Below, in pieces: positions 47,501 to 60,540 of a stretch of 64,000 nt of DNA (the first letter of the stretch is position 1; the number at the start of each line of letters is the position of its first letter). The position numbers were made by a program, and so were the translations under genes. Source of the DNA: Cyanoderma ruficeps (Eukaryota; Chordata; Aves; Passeriformes; Timaliidae); NCBI GenBank assembly GCA_008694505.1, contig VZDJ01004378.1, forward strand, positions 19,856,239-19,920,238, read 5' to 3'. The notes under the pieces were generated by a model. That model made no database searches, was not told the DNA's origin, and worked only from the letters and a program-made list of their open reading frames with translations.

Positions 47501-50500
47501 CAGAAAGGGAAATGGATAGCACATAGACCATCAGCCAGAAGCAAAGACCTTTCCCCAAGGAGGGAAAAATAAGTCCAGATCATTAGCTTAGTACAAGAGG
47601 GAGAATAATGATAAGAGAGCTGTGTGACTTCAGCTCTGAGTGCTCTGCTGGAGTACATCTACAGACCAAAGCTGCCTAAGCAAAAACATACAAAAGTGCA
47701 TGCACAAGGCAAGCTCGTGTCTCAGCTGTGGGCAAGGAGAGTGGTTCTGCCAAGGCTTTTTCAGTCAGTCCAGTGTTACTGATGTTGATTATATCCTTTG
47801 GCATGTACACCTGCCTGCAAGCCAGAGTTGGCCCAGGAGTTATAGCTGTAATGTTACATTAGTGGCTTCAGATGGCAGGTCATGCCAGTGGTTTCAGCAA
47901 GGCTGTGTTGGCTGCAGCCATAGGTGGAAGTGACCCTTCCTCTTTCTGTAACTGCAGAGGAGCCATGCAGGAACATTCCACATGGGATCATCAATAGATT
48001 GAGACAAATTAAAGCTGGCAAAAGGCATGGCTATTGACATAATAGTATTTGTGGTAGGAAATCTATCCGTTTCAAGCAATCTTGACTTTCAAAGTATTTG
48101 TCATTGGATTTTCCATGCTTTCCACCCCCACTGAGGAATTTTGTGCATACCAGACAACATATACAAATACTATGTGAAGTGAAAAGCTCACAGGTATATG
48201 GTGTGATTCTTGGAGTTGTCCTGTGCAGGGCCAGGAGTCAGAGTTTGATGATTATGTGGGTCTCTTTCAACTTGGGACATTTTATGATTTATTGTAGACA
48301 TTTTGAACTGAGTGAAAGAGTCTGAGCACAAAGGAAATGTCTTTTTGCAAAATGATCTGTGAAATCCAGTACCATAGGAAGTCATGGAGGATGTGAACAT
48401 TCTGGTTACAGAGAGCAGGTATTTATATCAAGAAGCAGAATGAATAAATTTAAACCAGTAAGCTCCTTAAAAGATTGGTGTGAGTGAAGGGAAGCCTGAA
48501 ACCTCATACTTCCATGTTAAGGCACTAGGGGTCTGGAAAAAGCTGTCCTATAACTCTGTTTTGTAGAATTTTATGTACTTTTGAAGCATCTGCTGTATCA
48601 AACTTGGCAGCTTGGTCCACTGTAGAAAAATCTGTATTTCAGCCTGAATAGGATACATCTCCCTTTGTATTGAACTCATGTAAGATATTCTTAATATCTC
48701 AATAAATGGAACAATTTATAATGTCAATGCTGACTGGCAGTGTAAGACCTGACACCACAAAGTGTAGTAATTGTGGCTTCCTGCAAAATGGTAGCATCCT
48801 CTGCAAATCATCTTTTACATGGTAGCCTGAATATCTTGGTCAAGGACTTGAAAATGGGTGTTTTTTGATGCCTGCTTTAGTGTAAGGAAGTTTTAAACCC
48901 ATTGCTCCTGTTTTTTAAGAGACAGTGCTACTCATTATGGCATAGACAAGATGAATGGGGAAAAAGGGTTGGAGACAGGGAAAGACAGGTTTATAGGTTT
49001 CTTTACCTCTGCCAGTTGAAACTGTGCAATTGCAAAAGGAAAAATTAATGGTCTAAGAACAAGATCACAAGCAACAGCCACTTTCTTACCGCAACAAAGT
49101 GGGGACTCTGGACTATGGGTTGCACCCAGGAGCAGTTTCATTGGACTTTTCCATTAATCATTGGATAAAATTTTTGGGAGGAGGAGAGGACCAAACATAA
49201 CAGAACAGGACTTAGAGCCAATTCTGGAAAAGCACCCCCAAACCAAAGATCAGATGGTTGAGGCTGGTTATACCTGATGGCATTACTCCTCAATTACTTT
49301 GCACAAAGGCCATTGAATTGGCTCTGTGATGAGGCACCTTGAAGGCTCACAGAGAGATGTTCAATTCCTATAAATATTTGCATAACCTGGTATGAAGGTG
49401 TTTTAAATAAAAATTGATAATTTGCATATTTGACAGACCTGACATCTTGTCAACCACATTAAGTTGTGTGGTAGAAGGGATTTGCTCATGACTGTGAGTT
49501 CTGTTGATCAGAATTTATCAGAGTGATTTAAGTAGCACCTCCAATTTCACTTACCTTGACCACAAACATCCAGTACTTTCTACACAAGCCTTCTTTGAAG
49601 CGACCACACATCAGCACAGAAGGGACTCTTCTCGTTCCTGCATGCTCTAGGACCAAATGTTGGGCACATGCAAGGATGCAAAGCACACGGGTCTCAGCTC
49701 GGAGGACCCGCAGGTTTTGCCTCCAGTCCACCAGGATAACATCCTCAGCAGTGCCATTCTAGTACAGAGCACTTTTATCCCCGTCCTGGCATAAAAAGGA
49801 GACATTTCCTTTCAATTCATAGGAAAAAGCATCTGTTGCCCTCTCCCAGCTGCACAGAGTTGGCCTCAAATCTCTCTAAAGAAAGAGCCTCCTCCTGCAA
49901 GCAACCTCTCGATGTTTATTAGCTGTGGAGAAGTAGGCACACACCCATTCCCACAGAATGGTGTGATGGGAAGAAACCATCTTTCCTGACTTTGGGCACT
50001 GGAAGCACATTTAAACCTGTCAGCTCTGACGAAGGTTAGTGGGCTGAGTCCCAGCACCTGCACTTAATTTTCCTCCAGAGCAATGGGACGTGGGGCCAGT
50101 CCTATTTCTGGGTCCTTAAAGACGTCACACTCCCTGCCATGTACGTGCTGGAGCTTGTTGGGTTTGGGATACTTTACCTTGTATGAGGCTTGTGCCAACT
50201 GAGCAAATCCTGGTGTAAACACTATCACCATCCCACTACAGAACGAAAAGGCTGTTTCTGGCATCTGCAAGGGTCTACCTCCTGCTGGATGCTCCTTCAA
50301 GAGCCATAATTCAGACGACCATGTGCAGAAAAATTAAGGATCCGGGACATTTTATCTCTTAAACAACAAGTATTTTAAGACCTGCCACCTATCTTTAAGG
50401 CACGATGGCAGCCCAGCCTGGAAGCGTTGTGAGCCTCCACTGGCTGCATGGGAAATAAGACTGCTGAAGGTCTGTAGTGAGTAAAATCCTAAAAGCTGTT

Positions 50501-53500
50501 AAGTTTGCATCACTCTGAGGCACTTTTCAGCCTAATTCACAAAGGCTTTTACACAACCACTATTACAGCCTAAGCTCCATTCTCCTTTAAGTCCTTGCAA
50601 TTTCGTTGGAGGTCATGGGGTTATATACTTTATCACATTGAGTTATTAAGTGGGAAACACACATACACTACAAAAAATCGAATGAGTCATATTAAGGCAG
50701 GACTATTCCTTGCAGTCTCCAGAACTGTGCTGTTAAACCCTGAAATGGAGGGTTTAACAAAAGCAGGAGACCACTCTCTCTCTGTTTGTAACTGCTTGCA
50801 ATTTGCAGTCAGGTTTTAGCGGTATGAGTGTCACAGGATTTGGCTATCATTGAACTTCTTTTTAAATGTTACACTCACTCAAAATCTGACAGAGGCAGAT
50901 TTTTGTCAGGAAGCAGATGAATGAGACACTAGTGTCATGGCAGTAGACAGATTGTTTAGAACTCAGAAGATTTACTGTGAATCTGAATTCAAAAAGCATC
51001 ATTTAATATTTGGCACAGTATTAAAGCAGTGTCAATTTCCATTTTTTTTGATTACACATGTGGGGGTTCAATATAATTACAGTTCCGTACAGTGTGTACA
51101 CATTTTTTGTCTGCATAAATGTGTGACCTCATGTGGGACCATTTTTTACATTTCATTTAAAAGCACAATTAATACTCTTTTACCCTTACTTGTATCCTAA
51201 GTAGCAATATCTAGTCCAAAAACACGGTGGTAAGGCAAAATGTTCTTAGAGCAAGCCAATTGCTTTTGGAAAACAGGAAAACTGTGTAGCTGTTTTATGC
51301 ACATAAATACTGTTTAAGTGTATAATTACACGTAGGAAATTATTTCAAACACAGAAACACAAGAAACATCAAATCAAGCATGATTCAGTAAAGGCAGTCC
51401 TTCACTGTGCATTTCCAGGAGGGGAAGCTGCCAGTCTTAGTCTGACATAGTGGTAGTTTCCAGAAATGAAAGGAAAATCTGAAAGCAGGATTCATTTCAT
51501 ATAACTTTTTCATCTAAAAATATGGCCTCTTACACAAGCTGTTCACCTAGATTCCCTCAATGATCTGAGAAGAGAGAGGAGAAATCAATCAGGAAACTCC
51601 AGCAGGTACCTTGTCATGTCATATAGCAGGTTTGTCAGGCGAGGGGTTTCTCCCGGAGCTACCAATTCCAACCACTAGTTAGAGAAACATGATTAAAACC
51701 TCGTTTTTTTTGTGGTTTTTTTTTTTTAATGGCCCAAATTATGTGATTAAATGCCACCCTGTAGTACTTGCCAGAAGCCTCAGAGGAAGAGGGGAGGGGT
51801 ACCCATGGAGGGGTTCCCAGGTACAGTAACTTGACTCTTGCTAGAGTGGAAATCTCACCATCCTTTCTCTGATCCACTGGAAATCCTTCTGAACTCCACA
51901 ATTCAGGGATTCTGTAGGACAGTACTCTTTAGCAGGATTTTCGTGGCTCATGTTTGAACACCTGCTGTCTGTGGGAGTCCCATGTTCCTGGGGAGCTGCA
52001 GCCAGTTGTTTGCCCCAAGTCAGACAGGCTGAACGAAGTGCCTTGCACCTCTCTGGTACCCTCTACCTAAGCTTGATTCTTGCTCTGCACAACAGCTTTA
52101 TACAGCCCTAGATTTCGTCAACCTTAAATTATTGACTTACTCCTTCTGATTCAACAATATTTTTGATTTTTTTTCTGTTTTCAATTTTTTCCCCCCTTCA
52201 TTCATGAAGATACACTACATGTATGGTTTGTAATGTTTTCCTTGGGGATAAATTAACCATCACCTGTGCCTTATTTGGGAACTTATTTGTATTAAATACT
52301 GACAATAGATAAGATGGTAGAACTTTGTGACCTCCAAACGTGTGCTTCTGATTAGATTACTATTATGAACTACCCTAGGTTTAATTTAATTAGTCATTTA
52401 AGCATGATGATGACATATTCCTTAAGTCCGTTGTTTTAAACAGAAGACAAATGAGTATGCCAATGGAAACTATGTCCCTTCAAAAGCTGTTCCCAGACCC
52501 CCTTTCCTGGCCATGCTGAGGCTGCTTGCTTAACCACCCCAGGACAACACAGCATTGCAAACCCCACAGTACCTTGAAGAGCCTTGTATGGATACTGCCC
52601 CAGGCACCAAGCTGGCTGCTCTGGACAAGCCTCTATGCATAAGAGAGCACAGACACCTGGATTTGTGCTAACACCCATGCACATCACAAAATAGCCTAAT
52701 CCCAACAAACAGCCACATTATGTTGTAGTAGAGCCATTATTTTTAGGCAGAGCCACGCCCTGCCTGACGGAGCATTCCTCGCAGCACTCATATTTGTGGG
52801 TTCAGTCTGTGATGTCCTTTTGAGGGAACTTGGGGATGTCTGGCTGAGGATTCATCTTCCTCCCATGGCGTGTTATTTCACTGTGCTTTCTTGAGATATA
52901 TTTTGAAGAATTTCTTCCTCCCAAATTACTCTATATATCATCTCTGTTGCTTTAGATAGTACAGCAAAAGGAGAGCTAAAACAGTAATATAATATTTTCC
53001 TCATTCAATGGCAAACATAAATTCTTGTTCGTTTGTTTTTAAATCAAAGCATAAATCTGCAATTTTATTGGAACATGGTCTCTGTAAAAGGTTTTATGGT
53101 TATTTAAGAGGAATATGAGCTGTAAAAAAAAATATAAGTTTATTACACACTTGGATTAAAATTTTCCAGTTTCCCTGGTAGAAAAGTACAGCTTGTGAAA
53201 AACACATTAATATGCTACCTTTCGGATTTTCACACAAGGGTATAAACACTAACACAGTAAATTATGCAAATAAAGACAATTCATGATAGACAGACAAGGA
53301 CACTTGATATCCAGAATTTCCCTCTTCTGATTTTGAATAATTTCTTGTAAATGTGAGACTAGAGATCTCCATGACCTCACCCTACTGTTTTCAGCCCACC
53401 TGTTTGCTGCAGCTTGAGAATGAGCTGGGTCTTTTGACACTGGGACATTTCTAGAGTGAATTATCTCAAAGCCACTAAAGGCAACAGTGAGAGCTCAGCT

Positions 53501-55509
53501 GTTTCTGAGCCAGATCTTGATGTTACTGTACAGACTTGACATAACAAATGCTTTTACACTGATGTTTTGCCTTTATTTGCCTTTGCATCAGACAATTTTC
53601 AGGCTTTGTGTCATCTAAAAGGTCACTTGTTATCCCTACTTTTGTATCCATCTATGTGCTTCTGTGTTTTTAACTGACTAACTGCCACAGAAATATCTCC
53701 TGTTTGCTACTGCATGATGTATGTCTCAATCATGGGTCTGTATTGTTCTACACGTATTACTGACTTCTATGTTTTCATTACTTTAAACCCACATTTAAAG
53801 CATCTTCATGGCAATATATAGGAGGAGTACTAAAATATTTATTAAAACCAGTATCGGAGGTTTGGTTAATTAGCATACAGTTTTTCATCTGGGCAATATC
53901 TGAAATGGATTTGCCACCCTTTCTAAAGAAGAGACATCCTCCATCATGGCAGTTCCTGCTCGCACCAGTAACAATGTATCCACGGAAATCACTGGTGCAG
54001 AAACATGGTCTTACATTGTAAATATAACCAACCAACCAAGTGCCTTACAGTTTTCCACAATGGGTGGATGAATGCACGTGGCAAATAACTCCTATTAATG
54101 GTTAGGAAGCAATCTGTGAACCTCTGGTGAACTGGTGAAAAAATAGACTGGAAAATTGGCAGTGTTGCAGTCTTGTCTGATTTGCATACTTAAATACTTG
54201 TGTCCTCTGCACTTTCTAAGTGAGAATACATAATGTAATCAGGAATAAAATGCAAATTTTTAGCTAAGGAATGTAACTTCTTTAACAAAAGGAGAAAGAA
54301 ATGACTAGTAAGATGTTGTGCTGGGACTAAAAGAAACACCTTTGGTTTATAAGACTAATTACAGTGTGATCTGTTTTTCTGTTGTTTTTGGCTTTTGTTT
54401 TGTTTCTTTAATCTATTTGATATTACTGAAACCAGGTCATATTCAATGTCATTGCAATTTTTCTAACTGTTCTGGGGAAAAACACTGCCATTTGTACATA
54501 CAGCTGACGGGGCAAATATTGAAGATGGATCAAAAGGAAATGATGGTGAATATCATCTGTAGAAGCAGAAAACTTCCGTGTATACTCATAAATACTTTAA
54601 AGCTTAAATTTAGAAGCATTTATTCCAAAGAGTTATGTTGATGTATGTTCTGTTCGATCTTTAAGATACCGCTGTTAGAATAATTTATATATGTGCACTA
54701 AGTTTCCCTTGATTTGTCACGTTAACCAAAACAGAGATACCCAGGGTTTTGCTCTTAAAAGCTAATTGCTGTAAGTGGATGCCCTTTTCTTTAAACTGAC
54801 TTCAGCCATTTTGTCTGAAGGTTGTAGGTAATGAAGGTATCCTTTTCAACTCACTCTGGGACTGTAATATTTTCTTGAAATTAGTATGGGACCCAGAGAA
54901 AACTGTAGCTGAGGGATCTTAACTGAAGCTCATAATGTTTGCTAAGCTTTATGCACAGTATTTCCTGATTTAAAAGGGATATTCCTTTTAAAGCACTGGA
55001 GGACACTGTCCCCTTTGGCATGCCATTTTTCAGTTTGCTCTTACTGTAGCCACCACTTTCTGATCTGGCATTCCTTTTACATGAGGCATTTCTATTGAGG
55101 TTAATGAAAAATGAACATGTTCAAGAAAAGCAGTTCTATTTTCATGTTTTAACATAAAGATGCAAATTAGGACCAGTATTAAAACCCTAACAAAATGGAT
55201 GGAACTGTAAAGCAGAGTTTGTATTGGATGTAAGTAATTTGTTCTGACATTTTGTATAAACATTACAAATAAATCAGAAGCTTTACTATAAATAATGCTT
55301 ACTGCTAAATAATCTGGATAAAAGATAGTTGCTGTTATGGAACAGCTTTTTAGTTAGTGCTTTCAGTGCCACTTTTGGACTCGATTTAGGAATTTACTAA
55401 AGTGCCCTTTCATGATGTTTGTGTAGAGATTTCCGTGGACAAACTGGGAGGATGAAAGCATTAAAATTGTGCCCAGCTCCTCAAATAGGAAAATTAAAAT
55501 TTAGGTTTT
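44524..55509. other. Intergenic DNA with possible regulatory stretches
   Basis: No gene or repeat family recognised. The 46.36-46.93 kb part is the best candidate for conserved regulatory DNA: AT-rich with TAAT/TTAAT words, few simple repeats, and AT-rich words such as GTTAATTACATGATCACAT. An open segment with a strong splice donor lies on the minus strand at 49555-49758 (separate entry). Confidence 0.55.
49555..49758 (-). other. Possible exon or chance open segment with consensus donor
   Basis: A 68-codon stretch open on the minus strand (includes DWRQNLRVLRAETRVLCILA and, later, CGRFKEGLCRKYWMFVVK). It ends exactly at CAAG|GTAAGTG, a consensus donor, and is richer in CpG than its neighbours. 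The acceptor side is weak (CTGTACTAG) and no partner exon is convincing. I do not recognise the peptide, and the plus strand is also open here. It may be a lncRNA exon or chance. Confidence 0.2.
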
Positions 55510-56430
55510 GGGTATTCAAGGCTCCTTCAAGCTCAGGAGCAATGCATCCTAGCAAAGAGAAAATCAGGCAAAAATGTCAGGAGGCCTGCACGAGTGGGCA
55601 GTGAGATCCTCGGCATACTCAAGCACAAAAAGGAAGCCTACAGAGGTGGAAGCAAGGACAGGGAACTGGGCATAATACAGAGACATTGTCTATGTGGACA
55701 ATAATTGAGTTTGGAAAGCCAAAAGGCTGAGTAGAATCAAATAGGGCTGGGGACATCAAGGCCGACAAGAAAAGCTTCCATAGGTACATTAGTATTAAAG
55801 AACAACCATGGAAATTATGGTGTCCCTCTGGAAGGAAATGGGAGACCTGGTAACCAAGGATATGAAGAAGGTTGAATACTCAATGACTTTTGCCTCAGAT
55901 TTCACTGGTAAGTGTTCCAGCCACACTGCCAAGTCATAGAAGGCAAAGGCACTGGGACAATGAGGAATCACCCACTGCAGGGGAAAATCAGGTCTGAGAC
56001 CATCTAAGGAACCTGAAGGTGCACGTGTCCATGGGACCTGATGAGATACTTTTGTGTGTCCTAATGGAACTGGCAGAAGAATTGGCTAAGCCACTAATCA
56101 TCATATTTGAGAACTTTTGGCAGTCTGGTGAAGTTCCCACTGACAGGAAAAAGGGAAACACGATCCCCATTTTTACAAAGAGAAAAAAGGAAGACCTGAG
56201 GAACTACTTAACAGTTAGTCTCACCTCTATGCCTGGCAAGATCATAGTGCAGATCCTCCTGAAAACTGTGCTAAGACAAATGGAAAATGTAAAAGTGATT
56301 GGTGACAGCCAACATGGCTTCACTACGGGCAAATTGTGATAACATGATTGACAGAGGTTTGAGACAAGGTGATCTTTAAGGGCTCTTCCAAGTCAAACCT
56401 TTCTACAACTCTCTGATTTTAACTATGAGA
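55510..56430 (+). mobile_element. Avian CR1 LINE with internal deletion
   Basis: Plus-strand CR1 ORF2 from the region between endonuclease and reverse transcriptase through the N-terminal reverse-transcriptase blocks. Recognisable pieces are GPDEILLCVLMELAEELAKP, SGEVPTDRKKGNTIPIFTK, KKEDLRNYLTVSLTSMPGKI and VIGDSQHGFTTGKL. Directly after this last block a stop occurs and the sequence jumps (about 56337-56365) to the CR1 3' terminus (GGTGATCTTTAAGGGCTCTTCC to CTCTGATTTT). The palm domain with the catalytic FADD and the C-terminus are missing. Frameshifts and stops elsewhere show it is dead. Confidence 0.92.
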
Positions 56431-59400
56431 CTAGTCTCATGTCACAGACAGTAGACATCTTCTTCCTGTAGGGAATGCCTCTGCTCACATTAGGTAGATG
56501 CATCTTGGCAGGCCAGCTGAGATAAACCCTAGTGTCCAGTGTCGTTGCTGATGAGACGTCCATGGGCTCTCGTGGGAATGATGACCCTTCCCTAAATTAC
56601 AAACCTGAAATGCAGTATTGTAACTAGAACTGAATTCCCCTTCTAAGAATTTTTTCTATCATGCAGGTGACTTTATAAAAGGATAAGTCAGGGTCTATTT
56701 CCACTTGGAAGCCATGGAATGCAATTAGTACTTTCTTCTGTGACAAAACCCGTGCCTGCTGTTCCCTCCACATCTGTGGGGTTGAGTCTCTGCCTGGGCC
56801 TCTGCCTGGCTGCTGCTACTCAGTCAGGATCATTTCTTTCATGGGACTCCTTGCGTGGGCTCCCAACTGGTCCAAGAGGATGAAAGAAAGTCCCATATCA
56901 TGTCATGTGCTCAGTTACTGAGTGGTTTAGAGGTTTCCAAATCCTTGTTGAAACACTGCATCCAAAGGAAATAGAAGGTCTTGTATTTTACTTCAAAACA
57001 ACCCCTGGAGCCAAGCCAGAGGCAAATGGGAAAAAATACATGATTTTAAAAAAGGGAAGGAACTATTTACAAAATCTAATCTGCAAGAGGACTTTGAGTC
57101 TGAGCTGTTATTGCATTAATTTATCTAGGAAAAAAACATGTAAGTCTTGAAGGAGGTAACTAATGTTAGCATGAGTCTGTAGTTTAGGGCCTACAAAAAT
57201 TATTCTCCATGATACTTCTGCCTGAAATTAACTGATTTTTATATAAACTGTATAACAAGAAAGATAAGATGTTAAGAATAGAAAAGGGAAAGGGAATAAA
57301 TTGTGATAGAGATGTGAGATGGGGAAGCGGAGAAGCTGACTCAAATGCCAGTTTTCTAAAGGATTTTTTACTTATTGAATTACAGAAAAAATTAGAGTTT
57401 TGAGTCACCACAAATGGATGTTCTCATCATGTCAGGGCAGGCAATCCATTGCTGAAGCACCAGTAGTCCTCTGTGGTGCATGTTGCAACAAATGTGCTCT
57501 GTTGGTTTGACGCCTTCATCCTCAATACAAGAGCCTCTGGATGGACATGGTGTCAGAGCAGCCCTCAGCCTTTCAGTTGTCTCAGCCAGCTCCAGGGAGA
57601 TGCACACTCAACAGTCAAATAAAAAGTATTGGAGGCTTACCATAGAAAACATCACATTTCCTCTATAATTTTCTTCCATGCCATCACTTACAAAAACCCC
57701 CAAAGAGACTCTTGTATTTCTGCAGCCTTTTTTTTTTTTTTTTACACCAAAGGAGAGTTTTATCTGACTGAAGATCTTTTCTGCCCAGGGTGAATCCTGA
57801 CTCCACACTGAGACCAATGGTGCACATGCTCTTAGTAGTCTGTCCCGACCATGGAATGTGTCTCCTGGATCACAGAAAATGAGCTAACTTCTTTGGTGGG
57901 TTGTGGGGCAAAAGGACTCTTCCTTTCAAATGGGGAATCAGGATTATTTCCTGGAAAAAATCTGTTATATTTTAGCCACTACCTTACAGCTATTAGACAT
58001 AGGTAAATACAGTTAAAACATTAATGGCAAAGTAAATATGTTTTATTTTGTATTCAGACATTAATTACATAATAATTACAATAAAATTATTATAGCTCCA
58101 TGTTACCTACAACTGCTGATTGATATACTCTGGTTAGGACATGGTACTTTTATTACAGAACAAACTCAACTGACTGTATCCAGGGTGTAAAAATACACTA
58201 GGTGATCAGAAAGTGACTCAGCCTTAACCTGTGACTTAAGACACGACCCCCAACTTTTAGAACTGGTGTGCTCAGGGATGTACAGGCAAAGTCTAGTTAT
58301 AATATAGTCGCTCTACAATTTAGGAGTAACTTGAAACCACTGCATGTTGTAGTTTTAAAATAAGGTTTTACAATGTTAAAAAATGGTAATGTTAGAAGAT
58401 GCAGAAATCTTTGTAGTTATAGCTAATTCGTGGCTGGAGTACAAAATGCTAGTACAAGTAGTCATTTCTGAATTTTTAGAAAAGATTCCTAAATTCAGTA
58501 TAAATTCTTTGAGCAATCAATGCAGGTTTGAAAATTCAGGATTGAAAACCTGCCTAAGCACAAAGTGTATATAATTTGTATTTATCTTTTTTCCATGTTA
58601 TGCCATGGTTTCAGAAAAGGAGAACAAATACCAAGGTGGATAGTAGCAGAGTAGCAGATATCCCAGGGAGTTCCAAGTCCTGGAAAAAAAGACCAAAATA
58701 ATAAAGTAAGCGTAGAAGGGCCTTATGTGATCTACTGAGTCTCTCAACTCATTGGGAAGTTATTTTGGCTTCCAGCTTTAATGTTTGTTTGAAACATAGC
58801 ATATGGTTTTATGATACATTGTTTCATGTTTTAAAGGTTCAAGTGAAGGATCAATTATTATTTATCCTCTTTGTTGGAAAGGAAGAGTTTCTGGGCTGAG
58901 TTTATCTGGCTCTGGTTTCCAAACACTGAATGGTGTGTCTTTTTCTATCAGATAAAACATTTAAATTCTGTTACACTGTAATAAAATAACCTCTTATCCT
59001 TTTCTTGGGTAAGCAAAATAGACTAAAACTTTAGACCTTTTCATCAGAAGGTGCTTCTCAAATTAGAGCATTCTTCCCACCAAAGTTCTATATTTCCCCA
59101 CTATATCAGTATAACACCCCGATCTCCACACCTGCAGCATCCCTGGACTTGGGGGCAGGAATAACCAGTGCCTTGCCCTCAATTATCCTGCTCACAGTTT
59201 CAGGTGCTGAGTCTGGCTGGGCCCTGCCAGTGGAACACAGTACCAGGAGGGAAAAAAACAGAAGTTAGAAACAGACTGGCCACCTGAGAAACAGAAGTGG
59301 CAGGTCTATTGGTGATCATGGTCAGTTTTGTGTTTTAAAGTAACATGTATTATGTAGAACAAAACAATGGCATTTCCTTGGCATTTGTCTGTGATGGAAA

Positions 59401-59435
59401 TTATTTGCTATTTCAACTATTATGTTATTTTTCTT
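56431..59435. other. Intergenic DNA
   Basis: AT-rich non-coding sequence with a 16-base T run (57728-57743). No gene or repeat family recognised. Confidence 0.65.
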
Positions 59436-60540
59436 ATATTTTACAGCTACTAAATCTTTCTAACAGCCACTGCTTCCTTCAATATTCTCTTCCCCCCTTT
59501 ATAAATGGGATTTGTTTTCTCCTGAAAAATGACCTCACATTTGATTGTGTTGAAACATGCATCCAAATGAAACCCGCTTTCCAAGTGACCCTGATCTGTG
59601 CCCACCATCTCTTCTCTCTTCATTATTTTCTTTTTATTTGCTACAAATTCTATCAGCAATGATTTAATATTTTCTTCAAGATCATTGAATGGAGTGAGAG
59701 CAGCTCCCTGGAGGCTTCTGCTCAAAAATCCCTAGCCATTGCAAATGCCTTACTGAGATCTACCAACTGAGCAATCCTTGATCTTTTTAAAATGAGTCTG
59801 TATTGATTTTCTTGTACAGCTAATTTTTCTGAGAATGTGATGAAGAACATGCTCTAATGACTTATAAAAATTGGGTAACTGAATCAAATTTGTAATGTCA
59901 CAAAACTTTTGAGGTAGATTATAAAAATTAAAAAAAACCCCCGACAATATTGATTGAATCACTAGTTCTTTTAACTCCTTGCTGATTGTTTTCCCTGCCA
60001 GCCTTTCCTGGATCTTATTAGAGACCAATGTCAATCTAAGCTTGTTTGTATCCTTGCAGGTCAGGGTTTTTTTATCATTCTAGGATTTATTAGCATTAAT
60101 AATTCAGAGGGCTTCTTGACCACAATTGTAATTTCTTATAGAAGCAACTTACCTGGTCTTGCAAAGTCTGAATTTTCTAAGCAGGATGTCTGGGGAGGTA
60201 TTCTCTCTGCTATGCCAGCCCCCAGTGGCTGATTCTGGCTGTTGTTACCTCAGCTTCTCAGCACCTGGGGGAATCATTGCTTGAGTTCTTCTGCCTTTTG
60301 TACTTTGTGATAAAAAAACCTGCCAATCTTGTCTTATAGCAGGTCAAAGCTGTTAATGGAATTTAATTTCATTTCCTCCTGATGTGTGTTAATAACTCCT
60401 CCTGGTTAGTCTTACCCTGGATGATCAGTGTCATCTCTTCTATCCTTAGTAATTACTTGTATTTCCACATTTCTTATTTCTGCCTATTACTACCAGAATC
60501 ATTTTGGGTTTAGTAGTATTTCTTTATTGTTTAATGCAGG
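59436..60540 (-). mobile_element. Ancient CR1/L3-like LINE, reverse transcriptase relic
   Basis: Minus-strand relic of an old amniote CR1/L3-type LINE. In order along the minus strand, frames 60034-59750 and 59725-59450 read SNKIQERLAGKTISKELKEL, then SLEHVLHHILRKI (the KAFD.VPH.ILL-type block), then FNDLEENIKSLLIEFVANKK and NTIKCEVIF. In intact relatives the stretch after NDLEENIKSLI is KFADDTK; here the catalytic FADD reads FVAN. Multiple frameshifts and an A/T-rich insertion (59930-59945) separate the blocks. The right boundary, in diverged sequence, is uncertain by 100-200 bases. Confidence 0.75.
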
